Origin: Streptococcus iniae
GTDB lineage: Bacteria > Bacillota > Bacilli > Lactobacillales > Streptococcaceae
NCBI RefSeq assembly: GCF_030732225.1
Contig: NZ_CP132230.1
Span: 1,855,001-1,919,000 of the forward strand
Direction of reading: 5' to 3'
Length of the DNA stretch: 64,000 nt
Shown: piece after piece, positions 28,397-38,613 of the stretch
Numbering within the stretch: position 1 is the stretch's first letter
Layout: each line of letters begins with the position of its first letter
The notes under the pieces: model-generated
Seen by the model: only the letters and a program-made list of their open reading frames with translations
Told to the model about the DNA's origin: nothing
The model's database searches: none
Translations under genes and position numbers: made by a program

Positions 28397-29584
28397 ATGA
28401 CAAAAGAATTCGATTCACAATTCAAAGCGAGTTCGTTCTGTTGTACGTTAAATAATATTGACAAGCTTTTCAATCTAAGTGATAAATCATTTGAAGATAA
28501 AGATAAGTATTCAGATGAAACAAGGAAATTTGTGAAAGATTTTCGTGCCAAACTTGAAACTAACAAAACGTACTCCGATGAAGAAATGGTGGAGCATCTC
28601 ATCTATCTTTGGGTAGATGGCAAAGAAGAAACTCGTTCCGCAGCTGCAAACTACGAAATCGGAGATAGTGGGAATCATCACTCACATTTGATTTTAGAAG
28701 CAAAAAATCAAGCAAGATTTTCTGCAATAAAAAAACTCTACCCAGGAATCCATGTTGAACTTACTCGCGGTACTCGTGAAGAGGTCATTGCATACCTGAA
28801 TAAATCAGGTAAACATAAAGAAAAGGCTCATACAACCGTTGTAGCAATGATTAATCATGGTGTTATTGAAGCAAATCAACAGGGCAAACGTAGCGATTTG
28901 GATACAATTCAAGAGCTTCTTGAAGCTGGATTGACCCCTGAATCAATCATGCGTCAGAACCTATCCTATCGTAAGTTTTCAAAAATGATTAAGGAGCATT
29001 ACTATCAAATGCAAGTTGAAAATGCTCCTCTTGTGAAAGACATTAAAGTTTATTGGCATCTAGGTAGCTCAGGTACAGGGAAGAGTTTCACTCAAATTTT
29101 ATTAAAGCAAGATCACGGAAAAGACAATGTTTATGTTCTATCAGACTATGGTACAGGTGGTTTAGATAATTACACAGGCGAACCCATTTTATTCATGGAC
29201 GAATTTAAAGGTGATATTGATTATCAAGCATTCTTAAAGTTATTAGACGTATATCCAAACCAGGTTCATGCACGTTACAGCAACGTTTATGCTCTTTGGG
29301 ATGCTGTTCATATCTCTAGCATCTTCACTCCAAATCAGTTATATGAAATGTTAGTCCCAGAGGAGAGGCGAAAAAATGACCCCATCAAACAATTATTCCG
29401 TCGTATTCATTTTATTGTATATCATTTCAAAACAATCGATGAACAATTCAAAACGTTGACAATGACGATGGAGGAATATCATAAATTGACAAATTTAAAA
29501 ATTAATTTTGAGAAGTTGTGTAAGCAATATCATCAAAATGACAAGAATACTAATGAATACAACTACAAAGAAAAGGACTGCTAG
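28397..29584 (+). CDS. rep: Rep protein: HUH endonuclease plus SF3 helicase (CRESS-like)
   Basis: This 395-aa protein is inferred to nick the origin and start rolling-circle replication or transfer. The N-terminal half has the metal-binding HSHLIL motif (after GDSGNH) and a likely catalytic Tyr in EEVIAYLNKSGKHKEK. The C-terminal half has Walker A GSSGTGKS, Walker B ILFMDEF, and a later helicase motif ending in IFTPNQLY. This two-domain plan is that of CRESS-DNA virus Reps and bacterial pCRESS plasmids, also used as relaxases by some streptococcal mobilizable elements. I start at 28397 (MTKEFDSQ) with AAGGA upstream; the frame from 28265 would cover the origin hairpin. Confidence 0.88.
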   Translation: MTKEFDSQFKASSFCCTLNNIDKLFNLSDKSFEDKDKYSDETRKFVKDFRAKLETNKTYSDEEMVEHLIYLWVDGKEETRSAAANYEIGDSGNHHSHLILEAKNQARFSAIKKLYPGIHVELTRGTREEVIAYLNKSGKHKEKAHTTVVAMINHGVIEANQQGKRSDLDTIQELLEAGLTPESIMRQNLSYRKFSKMIKEHYYQMQVENAPLVKDIKVYWHLGSSGTGKSFTQILLKQDHGKDNVYVLSDYGTGGLDNYTGEPILFMDEFKGDIDYQAFLKLLDVYPNQVHARYSNVYALWDAVHISSIFTPNQLYEMLVPEERRKNDPIKQLFRRIHFIVYHFKTIDEQFKTLTMTMEEYHKLTNLKINFEKLCKQYHQNDKNTNEYNYKEKDC

Positions 29585-29694
29585 TTCAACCGATCAAAGC
29601 AAAACTAGCAATCCTACACTCGAGAAATAGCAATTATTACTACTTCTTTGCTATTATCTCACATTTTATGAGCTAAAGAAAGTGAGAGATTAAA

Positions 29695-29955
29695 ATGATT
29701 ACTCTAATTGATAAAAACGATATTATGAAATTAACTGGTTACTCAAAAAGTCAAGCTGAGAAACTAATACGTGAAGCAAAAGCTAAACTTGTCTCAGAAG
29801 GCTTTAATTGGTACAGCAATAAGCGAGTTGGTCGTGTACCGTTACGAACTATCGAGGAAATTCTAGGTTTTGAGTTATCCAATAAACATGATATAATAGC
29901 TAACGTACAAGAAGATACTGCTTTTGAAAAAGGAGTTTCAAATGGCAGTAACTAG
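29695..29955 (+). CDS. DUF3173/excisionase-like protein
   Basis: This 86-aa protein has a winged-helix-like N-terminal part (LIDKNDIMKLTGYSKSQAEKL) followed by NWYSNKRVGRVPLRTIEEIL, as in DUF3173 proteins that sit just before tyrosine integrases of streptococcal elements. It is a likely recombination directionality factor. Its end overlaps the integrase start by 14 bases. A dyad TCTCAC ... GTGAGA (29657..29687) lies just before its start codon. Confidence 0.83.
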   Translation: MITLIDKNDIMKLTGYSKSQAEKLIREAKAKLVSEGFNWYSNKRVGRVPLRTIEEILGFELSNKHDIIANVQEDTAFEKGVSNGSN

Positions 29956-31093
29956 ACAACAAAATAAAAAATGGAAGGTGGATATTAGTGACGGTTACGA
30001 TGCCGTAACTGGTGAGCAAAAACGTCATAGAAAAACAGATTTTAAAACACGCAAAGAAGCCGAACGATATGAGGCAGACTATCGCATCAATAAGCTACAT
30101 CAAGTTAGTCATAAAGAGAAAATCTCTGTTTCTTATCTTTACTCACTCGTTAAGGAAGAAGATGAACTTCGAGGCAATAAACGAGGAACAATTGATAGTC
30201 AGGAATCTTACTATCGAGTATACATGTCCAAATACTTCAAAAATGCAGATATGCGTGCTATTTCCGTTACAGATATCAAAGAATATAGAAATTGGCTCAA
30301 AAGCCAATCAAGTGTAAAGGGTGGTACGCTGACAAACTCTCATGTGAACCAACAAATGATTTTCGTTCACAAAATGTTTGATGTAGCTGTACTAAATCGA
30401 CTACGTCAAGATAACCCGTGTAATGGATTGAGAAGGGTTCCTCAACAACATAAGGAAATGGCGTATTATACTCCTGACCAATTTAAGTCATTTGACTCAT
30501 TATTTGAAGAAAGTGAATACTCTTTTCAACTTTTATACCGTGTCCTGATGTATACTGGTATGCGTATTGGAGAGGCACTAGCTTTAACATGGGAAAATGT
30601 CAATCTTGATGAAAAATACATCGATGTTCGATACTCTGCGTATTATCGTAATGGTAAAGTACATATAGGAACAGTAAAGACTACACAATCAAACCGTAGA
30701 ATTTACCTCCACAATTCCTTTGTCGAAGAATTGAAGCAATGGAAAGAAAATCAGTATAAGTTGCTCAGAGAATTTACTGACAATCCAAATAGTCTACAAA
30801 TTTTCCAAGCAACTCCCGAGGTGCTGACTGGTCCGAATGTTTCAAATTTTCGGGTAGTTCTAAAAAAGCGAATGCCAAAAAATTTAAAACTCATTCATAA
30901 TCATGATTTCAGGCACTCACATGCGGCATTCTTAGTTTCTCAGGGCTTACGGAATGGAGAAGGTAAAGACTACATTTTCTTCACTTTAATGAAGCGCTTG
31001 GGGCACAGCTCCATCAGTACTACAATAAATGTTTACTCGCATTTATTCCCTACACAACAAAAAGAAATCGCCTCTGCCTTTGAAAATTTTTAA
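29942..31093 (+). CDS. int: Tyrosine recombinase (integrase) of the mobilizable element
   Basis: This 383-aa phage-type integrase has an AP2-like arm-binding N terminus (QNKKWKVDISDGYDAVTGEQ), a SAM-like core-binding domain and a catalytic domain. The catalytic residues visible are R in YTGMRIGEAL, HxxR in HNHDFRHSH, H in LGHSSIST and Tyr in INVYSHL. The start at 29942 has AAGGAG upstream; the longer frame from 29924 lacks one. It ends 78 bases before ebfC, where the right attachment site should lie. Confidence 0.95.
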   Translation: MAVTRQQNKKWKVDISDGYDAVTGEQKRHRKTDFKTRKEAERYEADYRINKLHQVSHKEKISVSYLYSLVKEEDELRGNKRGTIDSQESYYRVYMSKYFKNADMRAISVTDIKEYRNWLKSQSSVKGGTLTNSHVNQQMIFVHKMFDVAVLNRLRQDNPCNGLRRVPQQHKEMAYYTPDQFKSFDSLFEESEYSFQLLYRVLMYTGMRIGEALALTWENVNLDEKYIDVRYSAYYRNGKVHIGTVKTTQSNRRIYLHNSFVEELKQWKENQYKLLREFTDNPNSLQIFQATPEVLTGPNVSNFRVVLKKRMPKNLKLIHNHDFRHSHAAFLVSQGLRNGEGKDYIFFTLMKRLGHSSISTTINVYSHLFPTQQKEIASAFENF

Positions 31094-31166
31094 CCATAAG
31101 GCAAAACAAGGCAACGACAATTTAAAAACAAGACTCAAACCCTTGATACGAAAGGAATCTTAAAAC

Positions 31167-31179
31167 TATTATGATGAAT
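31167..31179. repeat. Candidate attR (13-bp direct repeat)
   Basis: TATTATGATGAAT here is identical to 25991..26003. It spans the start codon of ebfC, so insertion would leave the coding sequence whole but exchange everything upstream. The repeat is AT-rich and short, hence moderate confidence. Confidence 0.5.
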
Positions 31180-31470
31180 ATGCAAAACATGATGAAGCAA
31201 GCGCAAAAGCTTCAAAAGCAAATGGAACAAAAGCAGGCTGATTTAGCTTCGATGCAATTTACTGGTAAGTCTGCTCAAGATTTAGTAACAGCTACTTTCA
31301 CTGGTGACAAGAAATTAGTTGCCATTGATTATAAAGAAGCTGTGGTTGATCCAGAAGATATTGAGACCTTATCTGATATGACTACTCAAGCCATTAACGA
31401 TGCTTTGAGCCAAATTGATGACGCGACAAAGAAATCTCTTGGTGCATTTGCTGGCAAACTACCATTTTAA
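31171..31470 (+). CDS. ebfC: Nucleoid-associated protein, YbaB/EbfC family
   Basis: This 99-aa DNA-binding protein of the YbaB/EbfC family has the typical start [18 protein letters not shown] and the ending [18 protein letters not shown]. It binds DNA as a dimer and shapes the nucleoid. The nearest Shine-Dalgarno-like AAAGGA lies about 14 bases before the ATG, further than usual. The mobilizable element ends right here, so the gene may depend on element-derived upstream sequence. Confidence 0.93.
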   Translation: MMNMQNMMKQAQKLQKQMEQKQADLASMQFTGKSAQDLVTATFTGDKKLVAIDYKEAVVDPEDIETLSDMTTQAINDALSQIDDATKKSLGAFAGKLPF

Positions 31471-31482
31471 AAACGTCAAAAG

Positions 31483-31512
31483 GAATGAAGGCGCCTGTCT
31501 CCATTCTTTTTT
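31483..31512 (+). terminator. Terminator after ebfC
   Basis: GAATG (31483..31487) with CATTC (31502..31506), plus inner pairs (AGGC/GTCT), form an imperfect hairpin followed by six T. Confidence 0.7.
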
Positions 31513-31650
31513 GCTTTCTAATTGAATGACATTTTGAAAGAATAGCCAAAGCATTAGAAAATAGACTCATTCATTACATTTTTGACTCATTTACCTTTAA
31601 TTTATGCTATTAAATCTATACTTTATTACTTGTTTTTATTTTTTAGGGTT

Positions 31651-31686
31651 TGTTATACTGAAGTCGAACTAGAGCAAACGCTTACA
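31651..31686 (+). promoter_or_regulatory. Endoglycosidase promoter with cre (CcpA) site
   Basis: The extended -10 TGTTATACT ends at 31659. AGCAAACGCTTACA (31673..31686) matches 13 of 14 bases of the cre pattern TGNAANCGNTNNCA. It lies just downstream of the expected transcription start, a position that blocks transcription when CcpA is bound. Repression by preferred sugars is therefore predicted. Confidence 0.7.
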
Positions 31687-31759
31687 TTTTGTCTTTTAAC
31701 TCTCCAAATACAAGTTGTAGGTTATTGTTCAACGTATCAAATAAAAATGGAGAAGAGTC

Positions 31760-34546
31760 ATGAACAAACGTTTATTGGTTAAACGCACTTTCGGTTGTGT
31801 CTGCGCAGCAGCTATTTTAGGTGTTGCCCCCCTCAGCCATCCAACAATCGTCGAGGCAAGAGAAGAATTGAAGATGCCAAACGGCCTTGAACAATCAATT
31901 GCTGACGTCGAAGCTAAAATTGATGCCTTAACATATCTTTCAAAGAATAGTAAAGATGAATTTAAGCATTCCATGTATGAAATCCCGTCAAATCGTGAAC
32001 ACAAACCAGTATCACCCAAACAGGCCTTGCAAAACGCTAAAAAAGCTGATGCTCAAGCAGAACGCCTTGCCAAAATGACCATTCCTAAAAAGGAAGAACT
32101 AAAAGCACTCGAAGGACCACTTTACGGTGGCTATTTCCGTACCTGGCAAGATAAAACTTCTGATCCTACTGAAACTAATAAGGTCAACTCCTTTGGGGAG
32201 TTGCCTAAAGAAGTTGACCTAGCATTTGTTTTTCACGACTACACTAAAGACTATAGCCTTTTCTGGGAGGAATTAGCGACAAAACAAGTTCCGAAACTCA
32301 ACAAGCAAGGAACACGTGTGATTCGTACCATTCCATGGCGTTTCTTAAGTGGTGCTGACCATAGTGATATCTCTGCTGATAAGGAGAAATTCCCTAACAC
32401 TGAAGCTGGAAACAAAGCACTGGCTAAAGCTATCGTTGATGAATATGTTTACAAATACAACCTTGATGGCTTAGACATCGATATCGAACGTGATAGTGTT
32501 CCTAAAGTTAATGACAAAGAAGATCCCGAAGCACTGGCTCGCACCGTTGAAGTCTTTAAAGAAATCGGCAAATTAATTGGTGCAAATGGCGCTGACAAGA
32601 GCCGCCTCTTAATCATGGACACAACCTATACTGCTGAAGAAAACCCATTGATTAAAGAAACAGCACAATACCTAAACTTACTCTTGGTTCAAGTCTATGG
32701 CTTCTCTGGAGAAAATGGAAATTATTTACATCACAAGAACATATTAGACGAAACAAGTAGCATGGAAGGCAGATGGCAAGGCTATAGCAAATACATTCGT
32801 CCAGAACAATACATGGTCGGCTTTTCATTCTATGAAGAAAAGGATTTCAATAATCGTTGGAAAGATATTAATGAAGAAGATCCTTCCGATCCACATATTG
32901 GTGAGAAAATCCAAGGAACGCGTGCTGAACGGTATGCTAAGTGGCAACCTAAAACAGGTGGGCTAAAAGGTGGTCTCTTCTCTTATGCCATTGACCGCGA
33001 TGGGGTTGCACAACCAAAACAAAAAACTGAGCACCCAGAACTAGACAAGATCGTTAAATCTGAATACAAAGTATCTAAAGCTTTGAAAAAACTCATGATG
33101 ACAGATGACCAATACCAACCAATTGATCAATCTGATTTTCCTGATAAGGCACTCCGTGAAAGCATTATTAAACAGGTCGGGACAAGACGTGGCGACTTAG
33201 AACGTTTCAAGGGTACTCTAAGACTTGACAATCCTGAGATTAAAGATTTGACAGGTCTTAACAAACTTAAAAGAGTCGCTAAACTAGAACTCATCAACCT
33301 TCCAAAAATCACTAAAATTGATAAGGACGATCTCCCACAAAACCTTAAACCTTTAACTGACAATCAAAAATCTAACCTCGAAATAAAAGGCACTTACGAT
33401 GATTCAAAACTATATAAGGATATTCCAGCCTTTGATTTGGTCATTTCTGGTCTAAGTGGTCTTGAATCATTGGATATTTCAGGCCATCAGCGTGATACAC
33501 TTAGTGGTATTGATGCTTCCACACTTCCTTCTTTAAAAGCAATCAATATTTCTGATAATCACTTTGATTTGGCACAAGGAACTGAAAATCGTCACATTCT
33601 TGATACTATCTTAGCTACACTTGCTAAAAATGGTGCCTCAACAGCTAGCTTTGATAAACAAAAACCAAAAGGCCTATACCCTGAAAGCTATAGTACTGCC
33701 CCACTTCACCTCCAAGTTGGCCAAGGTAAAATCAATGTCATTGATGACCTTATCTTTGGAACTCGCACCAATCAAAATACCTTAATTAATACTGAAAATG
33801 ACTTTGAGGCCTATAAAGAGCAAACCATTCAGGGTAAACCTTTTATTGCCCCTGATTATCTCTATGACAACTTTAAAGTTAGTTATAAGGAATACTCTGC
33901 TTCAATCGTTGACTCAACACTTGCTGAAACAACTGATAAAACCATTGATACCGCTAAAGCTGAAACTTATCAGGTCACTGTCTCAAACAAGGATGGAAAA
34001 ACTGTTCACTCAGTTAAAGTTATCGTTGGTGACGAAAAACCCATGATGGTTAACTTAGCACAAGATGCAAAAATCATTGGTACTGACAACATGACTCAAA
34101 GTGCAAAAGTTTTTGATGGGCAAAAAGACCAATTTCTTTTAAGTTGGAATAAAGACTCCTCTGTCATTTTTGAATTAAAAACCCCTGGTACAGCCAAACA
34201 CTGGCGCTTCTTTGATGATGGCAAGAATGACTCTGTAACCCTATCTGTCTTCAAAGGGGATGCATCTAACTTTGAAACTGAAAAAGACAAAGCCGAAAAT
34301 TGGGTTGAAATCACAAAAGACAGCCGCAAAAATGACGACAAAGTATTCAGTAGTCCATTAGAAGTTGACAATGCCAAATATTTGAAAGTGACAATAAAAA
34401 AAGAAGCTAAGTATATCTACTTCAACGAACTTCAAATCCTTGGTTATCCAGGTGTAGTTGCTAAAAAAACTGCTGATGACCTCAGACCAACAGAGGCAGA
34501 CAAGAGCGATGACAAATCCGACAAAAATGACACAGAAGCCAAGTAA
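31760..34546 (+). CDS. ndoS: EndoS-like IgG endo-beta-N-acetylglucosaminidase
   Basis: This 928-aa secreted GH18 enzyme by homology trims the Fc N-glycan of IgG between the two core GlcNAc residues. The start MNKRLLVKRTFGCVCAA closely resembles the EndoS signal peptide, with cleavage near VEA. The catalytic motif DGLDIDIE ends in E243 with D239 and D241 intact. Then follow a leucine-rich region (about 470-620), an Ig-like hybrid part and a C-terminal carbohydrate-binding module ending FNELQILGYPG. S. pyogenes EndoS is about 995 aa and ends in a helical bundle. Here an acidic Asp/Lys-rich tail (about 890-928) replaces it. GGAG supports the start. Confidence 0.93.
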   Translation: MNKRLLVKRTFGCVCAAAILGVAPLSHPTIVEAREELKMPNGLEQSIADVEAKIDALTYLSKNSKDEFKHSMYEIPSNREHKPVSPKQALQNAKKADAQAERLAKMTIPKKEELKALEGPLYGGYFRTWQDKTSDPTETNKVNSFGELPKEVDLAFVFHDYTKDYSLFWEELATKQVPKLNKQGTRVIRTIPWRFLSGADHSDISADKEKFPNTEAGNKALAKAIVDEYVYKYNLDGLDIDIERDSVPKVNDKEDPEALARTVEVFKEIGKLIGANGADKSRLLIMDTTYTAEENPLIKETAQYLNLLLVQVYGFSGENGNYLHHKNILDETSSMEGRWQGYSKYIRPEQYMVGFSFYEEKDFNNRWKDINEEDPSDPHIGEKIQGTRAERYAKWQPKTGGLKGGLFSYAIDRDGVAQPKQKTEHPELDKIVKSEYKVSKALKKLMMTDDQYQPIDQSDFPDKALRESIIKQVGTRRGDLERFKGTLRLDNPEIKDLTGLNKLKRVAKLELINLPKITKIDKDDLPQNLKPLTDNQKSNLEIKGTYDDSKLYKDIPAFDLVISGLSGLESLDISGHQRDTLSGIDASTLPSLKAINISDNHFDLAQGTENRHILDTILATLAKNGASTASFDKQKPKGLYPESYSTAPLHLQVGQGKINVIDDLIFGTRTNQNTLINTENDFEAYKEQTIQGKPFIAPDYLYDNFKVSYKEYSASIVDSTLAETTDKTIDTAKAETYQVTVSNKDGKTVHSVKVIVGDEKPMMVNLAQDAKIIGTDNMTQSAKVFDGQKDQFLLSWNKDSSVIFELKTPGTAKHWRFFDDGKNDSVTLSVFKGDASNFETEKDKAENWVEITKDSRKNDDKVFSSPLEVDNAKYLKVTIKKEAKYIYFNELQILGYPGVVAKKTADDLRPTEADKSDDKSDKNDTEAK

Positions 34547-34584
34547 GGTGTTTCTGTTTAATTTCTAGTAGCTGTAAGTCATAC

Positions 34585-34620
34585 AAAAAAATCCACTCCT
34601 TAAAGGGAAGTGGATTTTTT
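34585..34620. terminator. Bidirectional terminator between ndoS and the MerR gene
   Basis: AAAAAATCCACT (34585..34596) and AGTGGATTTTTT (34609..34620) are perfect 12-bp complements. A/T runs on both sides serve both converging genes. Confidence 0.92.
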
Positions 34621-34631
34621 GACGGCTTTCT

Positions 34632-35354
34632 TTAAGCGTCTTTTGCAATTTCTAAACAGAAGTGCTTTTCTTTGCAGTGTGGGCAAAGTAGCCGACGCGT
34701 TTTTGGAGTATGTTTTGCCAGACTAAAGTCCTTATAGGTTGGCTCAAAAGTCTGGTGGCAGTTTGGGCAAAGGTAAACTACTTTATTTTTGTAGTAAACG
34801 ACCATGGCATTAACTGCAAACAAGAATACCCCTACTGCTAGCCAAAGCAGTAACATATTGTCAAAATGCGTCGCTATTAAGATAGATAGACAAAACAAGC
34901 CCGTTAAACTAAGAATGATTAAAATCATTTGTCTTTGTAGACTCTTCCATTTTTTCTGAGTTTTCATAACCCGTGACATGTCTGATAAATACCCAAGGCT
35001 TTGCTGGTTGTCTTTTTGTAGGCCTTTCAAAAGCATAAGTGCACGGTCTCGTTTCATTTTTTTATCTGATATTTCAGCCGTCATTTGCTCAATCTGTTGC
35101 ACCAAAAGCAGCTCTAGAATCTGCTCATTGTGATCTTCGGTTAAAATAGCCTTGATTGCTGCAAGCGAAAAATCCATATCTCTTAAAAAAGTGACCAATC
35201 TCAATTTTTCAAGATCCTCTTTCGTGTACTGCCGCCTGCCACCCTCACTAAAATCACTAGGTTTAACAAGTTCTCGCTTATCATAATACTGAACCGCTCT
35301 AACTGTTATTCCAAGGTCTTTAGCAACTTCACCTGTTGAATAGGAATCAGACAT
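34632..35354 (-). CDS. MerR-family regulator with membrane segments and zinc ribbon
   Basis: In this 240-aa protein residues 1-70 are a MerR DNA-binding domain (YSTGEVAKDLGITVRAVQYYDKR, then RRQYTKEDLEKL). A dimerisation coil follows, then two hydrophobic helices (about 143-162 and 166-187, LLLWLAVGVFLFAVNAM). The end holds two CxxC pairs (CPNC and CPHC), a likely zinc ribbon. A membrane-bound MerR with a metal-type C terminus suggests sensing at the membrane. The ligand is unknown. AAGGAGG precedes the ATG. Confidence 0.88.
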   Translation of the reverse strand: MSDSYSTGEVAKDLGITVRAVQYYDKRELVKPSDFSEGGRRQYTKEDLEKLRLVTFLRDMDFSLAAIKAILTEDHNEQILELLLVQQIEQMTAEISDKKMKRDRALMLLKGLQKDNQQSLGYLSDMSRVMKTQKKWKSLQRQMILIILSLTGLFCLSILIATHFDNMLLLWLAVGVFLFAVNAMVVYYKNKVVYLCPNCHQTFEPTYKDFSLAKHTPKTRRLLCPHCKEKHFCLEIAKDA

Positions 35355-35402
35355 CTCTATTCACCTCCTTCATTAAGATAGAGGAAGCCCACCATAAGTA
35401 TG

Positions 35403-35420
35403 ACTTGACTTCCCTCGAGT
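35403..35420. promoter_or_regulatory. Possible MerR operator
   Basis: ACTTGA (35403..35408) and TCGAGT (35415..35420) form a 5/6 dyad about 50 bases before the MerR gene, the usual place for an autoregulatory site. It is weak evidence. Confidence 0.3.
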
Positions 35421-35495
35421 TTTTGTGCAGAACTATCTCTTACACCACTTCACTCTATCACATGACCTAAGGTCACAAGCAAGGAAAAAAAGCCA

Positions 35496-36083
35496 TTACT
35501 CAAAAAAATTTCCCAAAGCTGCAAAAGGATTATCTCCAGTTACCTTTTCTTGCTGATTCAGCAACTGTTTATTGTCATCCAACTCTAAAAATGCCTCATA
35601 AACACGCGCGGTCATCCTCGCATCCTCAAGACTATCATGCCCTTTTCCTGAAATGCCCAAAAATGCCGCCACTGACGTCAACTTCAAATTAGCAATCCCA
35701 TTCAAATCACTACTACGCCGTTCAAAGACCTCATCATACAAATCAATCCTATATTGATTAACTAAATCCAAGCCATTTTCAGCCAGAATAGGCAGGTCGG
35801 ATTTTTGGGAATTGTAACCGACTAATGGTGTTTCTGCAACAAAGTCACGAAAATCCTTGATAACCTTGTCAACCTTTGGAGCTGACGCTAGCTTATCAGC
35901 GGTAATGCCAGTCAAGCCATTGATAAAACTTTGCAAAGGAACAGCCGTGTAAACGTAAGTGTCAAAGTGAGCTATTTCCTTATGGTCTTCATATTTAACA
36001 GCAGACAATTGAATTAAGTGACTCTTATCCTTGACAGTATTGAATTCCAAATCAAAAGCAATATAGGTTTGTAGATTTTCCAT
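35496..36083 (-). CDS. DnaQ-like 3'-5' exonuclease (DEDDh)
   Basis: This 195-aa protein has exonuclease motifs I (AFDLEFNT), II (VGYNSQKSDLPIL) and III (GHDSLEDARMTA), with D-x-E, D and H-x4-D residues in place. It resembles the epsilon-type exonuclease domain without a polymerase, so a role in DNA repair or RNA trimming is likely. The frame extends to 36212, but ATG at 36083 has AGGAG and begins the conserved domain. The upstream extension overlaps the next gene. Confidence 0.88.
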   Translation of the reverse strand: MENLQTYIAFDLEFNTVKDKSHLIQLSAVKYEDHKEIAHFDTYVYTAVPLQSFINGLTGITADKLASAPKVDKVIKDFRDFVAETPLVGYNSQKSDLPILAENGLDLVNQYRIDLYDEVFERRSSDLNGIANLKLTSVAAFLGISGKGHDSLEDARMTARVYEAFLELDDNKQLLNQQEKVTGDNPFAALGNFFE

Positions 36084-36126
36084 TTTTTCTCCTAGATAAA
36101 AAGACCCATTAGGGCCTTTAACAGTA

Positions 36127-36636
36127 TTATTTTCTAAATAGTTTAGCAAAAAAACTTTTTTTACTGGTTGAAACAGCTTGAACTTCCTCAACCTGACTGC
36201 GAGCTTCTTCAAGTTCTAGTTTGAGGCTTTCTTTATCAGCCATTGCTTTTGCAGTTAATTGTTGCTGCTGATCCAACTGTTTGTCTTTTTCAGCAATTTG
36301 AACATCCTTAACCCGCATCTGCTCATCCTTAGCAGCCAATTGGTCATCTTTAGCTTTTAGTTGGTTGTAAAGGCGTGTGATTTCAGTATTTTTTTCATCC
36401 ACCAAAATTTCAAGCAATTCGCGCTGCTTCGTCTCTTCACTGATTGGCTCATCATCAAAAATCGTTTTTTTATAAATTTCTTCCAATTTGATTAGGCCAC
36501 TGCGTCTCACCACAGTAACACCCTTATCATTTTTATCAAGATCTTCTTCTGGAAGTGCTTTGACACGATTATTGACAGCCTGACGGCTGACTCCTAGGAT
36601 TTCAGCTAGCTCACTAACTGTCTTTTCTATTGTCAT
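36127..36636 (-). CDS. DUF536-like HTH and coiled-coil protein
   Basis: In this 169-aa protein residues 1-30 form a helix-turn-helix (TVSELAEILGVSRQAVNNRV), followed by a linker. A long coiled coil of about 80 residues has repeating KAKDDQLAAKDEQMRVKDVQ, and the tail is basic and aromatic (KKSFFAKLFRK). Similar proteins occur in plasmid replication modules and streptococcal chromosomes. Start at 36636, with GAGG upstream, in place of the longer frame from 36687. It lies 43 bases before the exonuclease gene and is probably cotranscribed. Confidence 0.85.
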   Translation of the reverse strand: MTIEKTVSELAEILGVSRQAVNNRVKALPEEDLDKNDKGVTVVRRSGLIKLEEIYKKTIFDDEPISEETKQRELLEILVDEKNTEITRLYNQLKAKDDQLAAKDEQMRVKDVQIAEKDKQLDQQQQLTAKAMADKESLKLELEEARSQVEEVQAVSTSKKSFFAKLFRK

Positions 36637-38438
<1,802 letters not shown>

Positions 38439-38444
38439 TCACTC

Positions 38445-38470
38445 AAGAGGCTATAAAGTCTCTTTTTTTT
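38445..38470 (+). terminator. Terminator after the flavoprotein gene
   Basis: AAGAG (38445..38449) and CTCTT (38460..38464), with inner pairs, are followed by eight T. Confidence 0.75.
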
Positions 38471-38492
38471 GACAAGTCCTTAAGTATTTTTC

Positions 38493-38557
38493 TTGCATTT
38501 CTTTTTATTTCGTGTATAATAGTCTTGTATTTACTTTACTGGTTAATCACCGGTAAA
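38493..38557 (+). promoter_or_regulatory. rpsN promoter and AdcR-like zinc box in a leader hairpin
   Basis: TTGCAT (38493..38498), a 16-base spacer and TATAAT (38515..38520) precede TTTACTGGTTAA (38535..38546), 11 of 12 matches to the AdcR box TTAACYRGTTAA. A 13-bp stem (TTTACTTTACTGG with CCGGTAAAGTAAA) surrounds it. Repression by the zinc sensor AdcR is expected, since the gene product is a zinc-free S14. Confidence 0.7.
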
Positions 38558-38613
38558 GTAAATTTGGAGTCCTGATAAAACTCCAAGATTATTAATATTA
38601 TAAGGAGAAAGCA

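Larger units (their letters stand above)
25991..31179. mobile_element. Integrative mobilizable element inserted at the ebfC start
   Basis: Genes for a small conserved protein, coupling ATPase, membrane protein, Rep/relaxase, Xis-like protein and tyrosine integrase all point right. A 13-bp direct repeat, TATTATGATGAAT, occurs at 25991..26003 and 31167..31179; the right copy contains the ebfC start codon. No type IV secretion genes are present, so it would need a helper element. Limits rest on the repeat alone and could be wrong on the left side, where more accessory genes follow. Confidence 0.65.

Noticed and set aside
29625..29656. Second origin-like hairpin (AATAGCAA ... TTTGCTATT) after rep
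   Set aside because: Loop contains TATTACTAC but not the required spacing or a perfect stem; likely chance or a weak terminator.
25991..31179. Complete conjugative element (ICE)
   Set aside because: No VirB4, VirD4-type secretion or VirB6-like genes are present, only mobilisation-type genes. It is better described as a mobilizable element.
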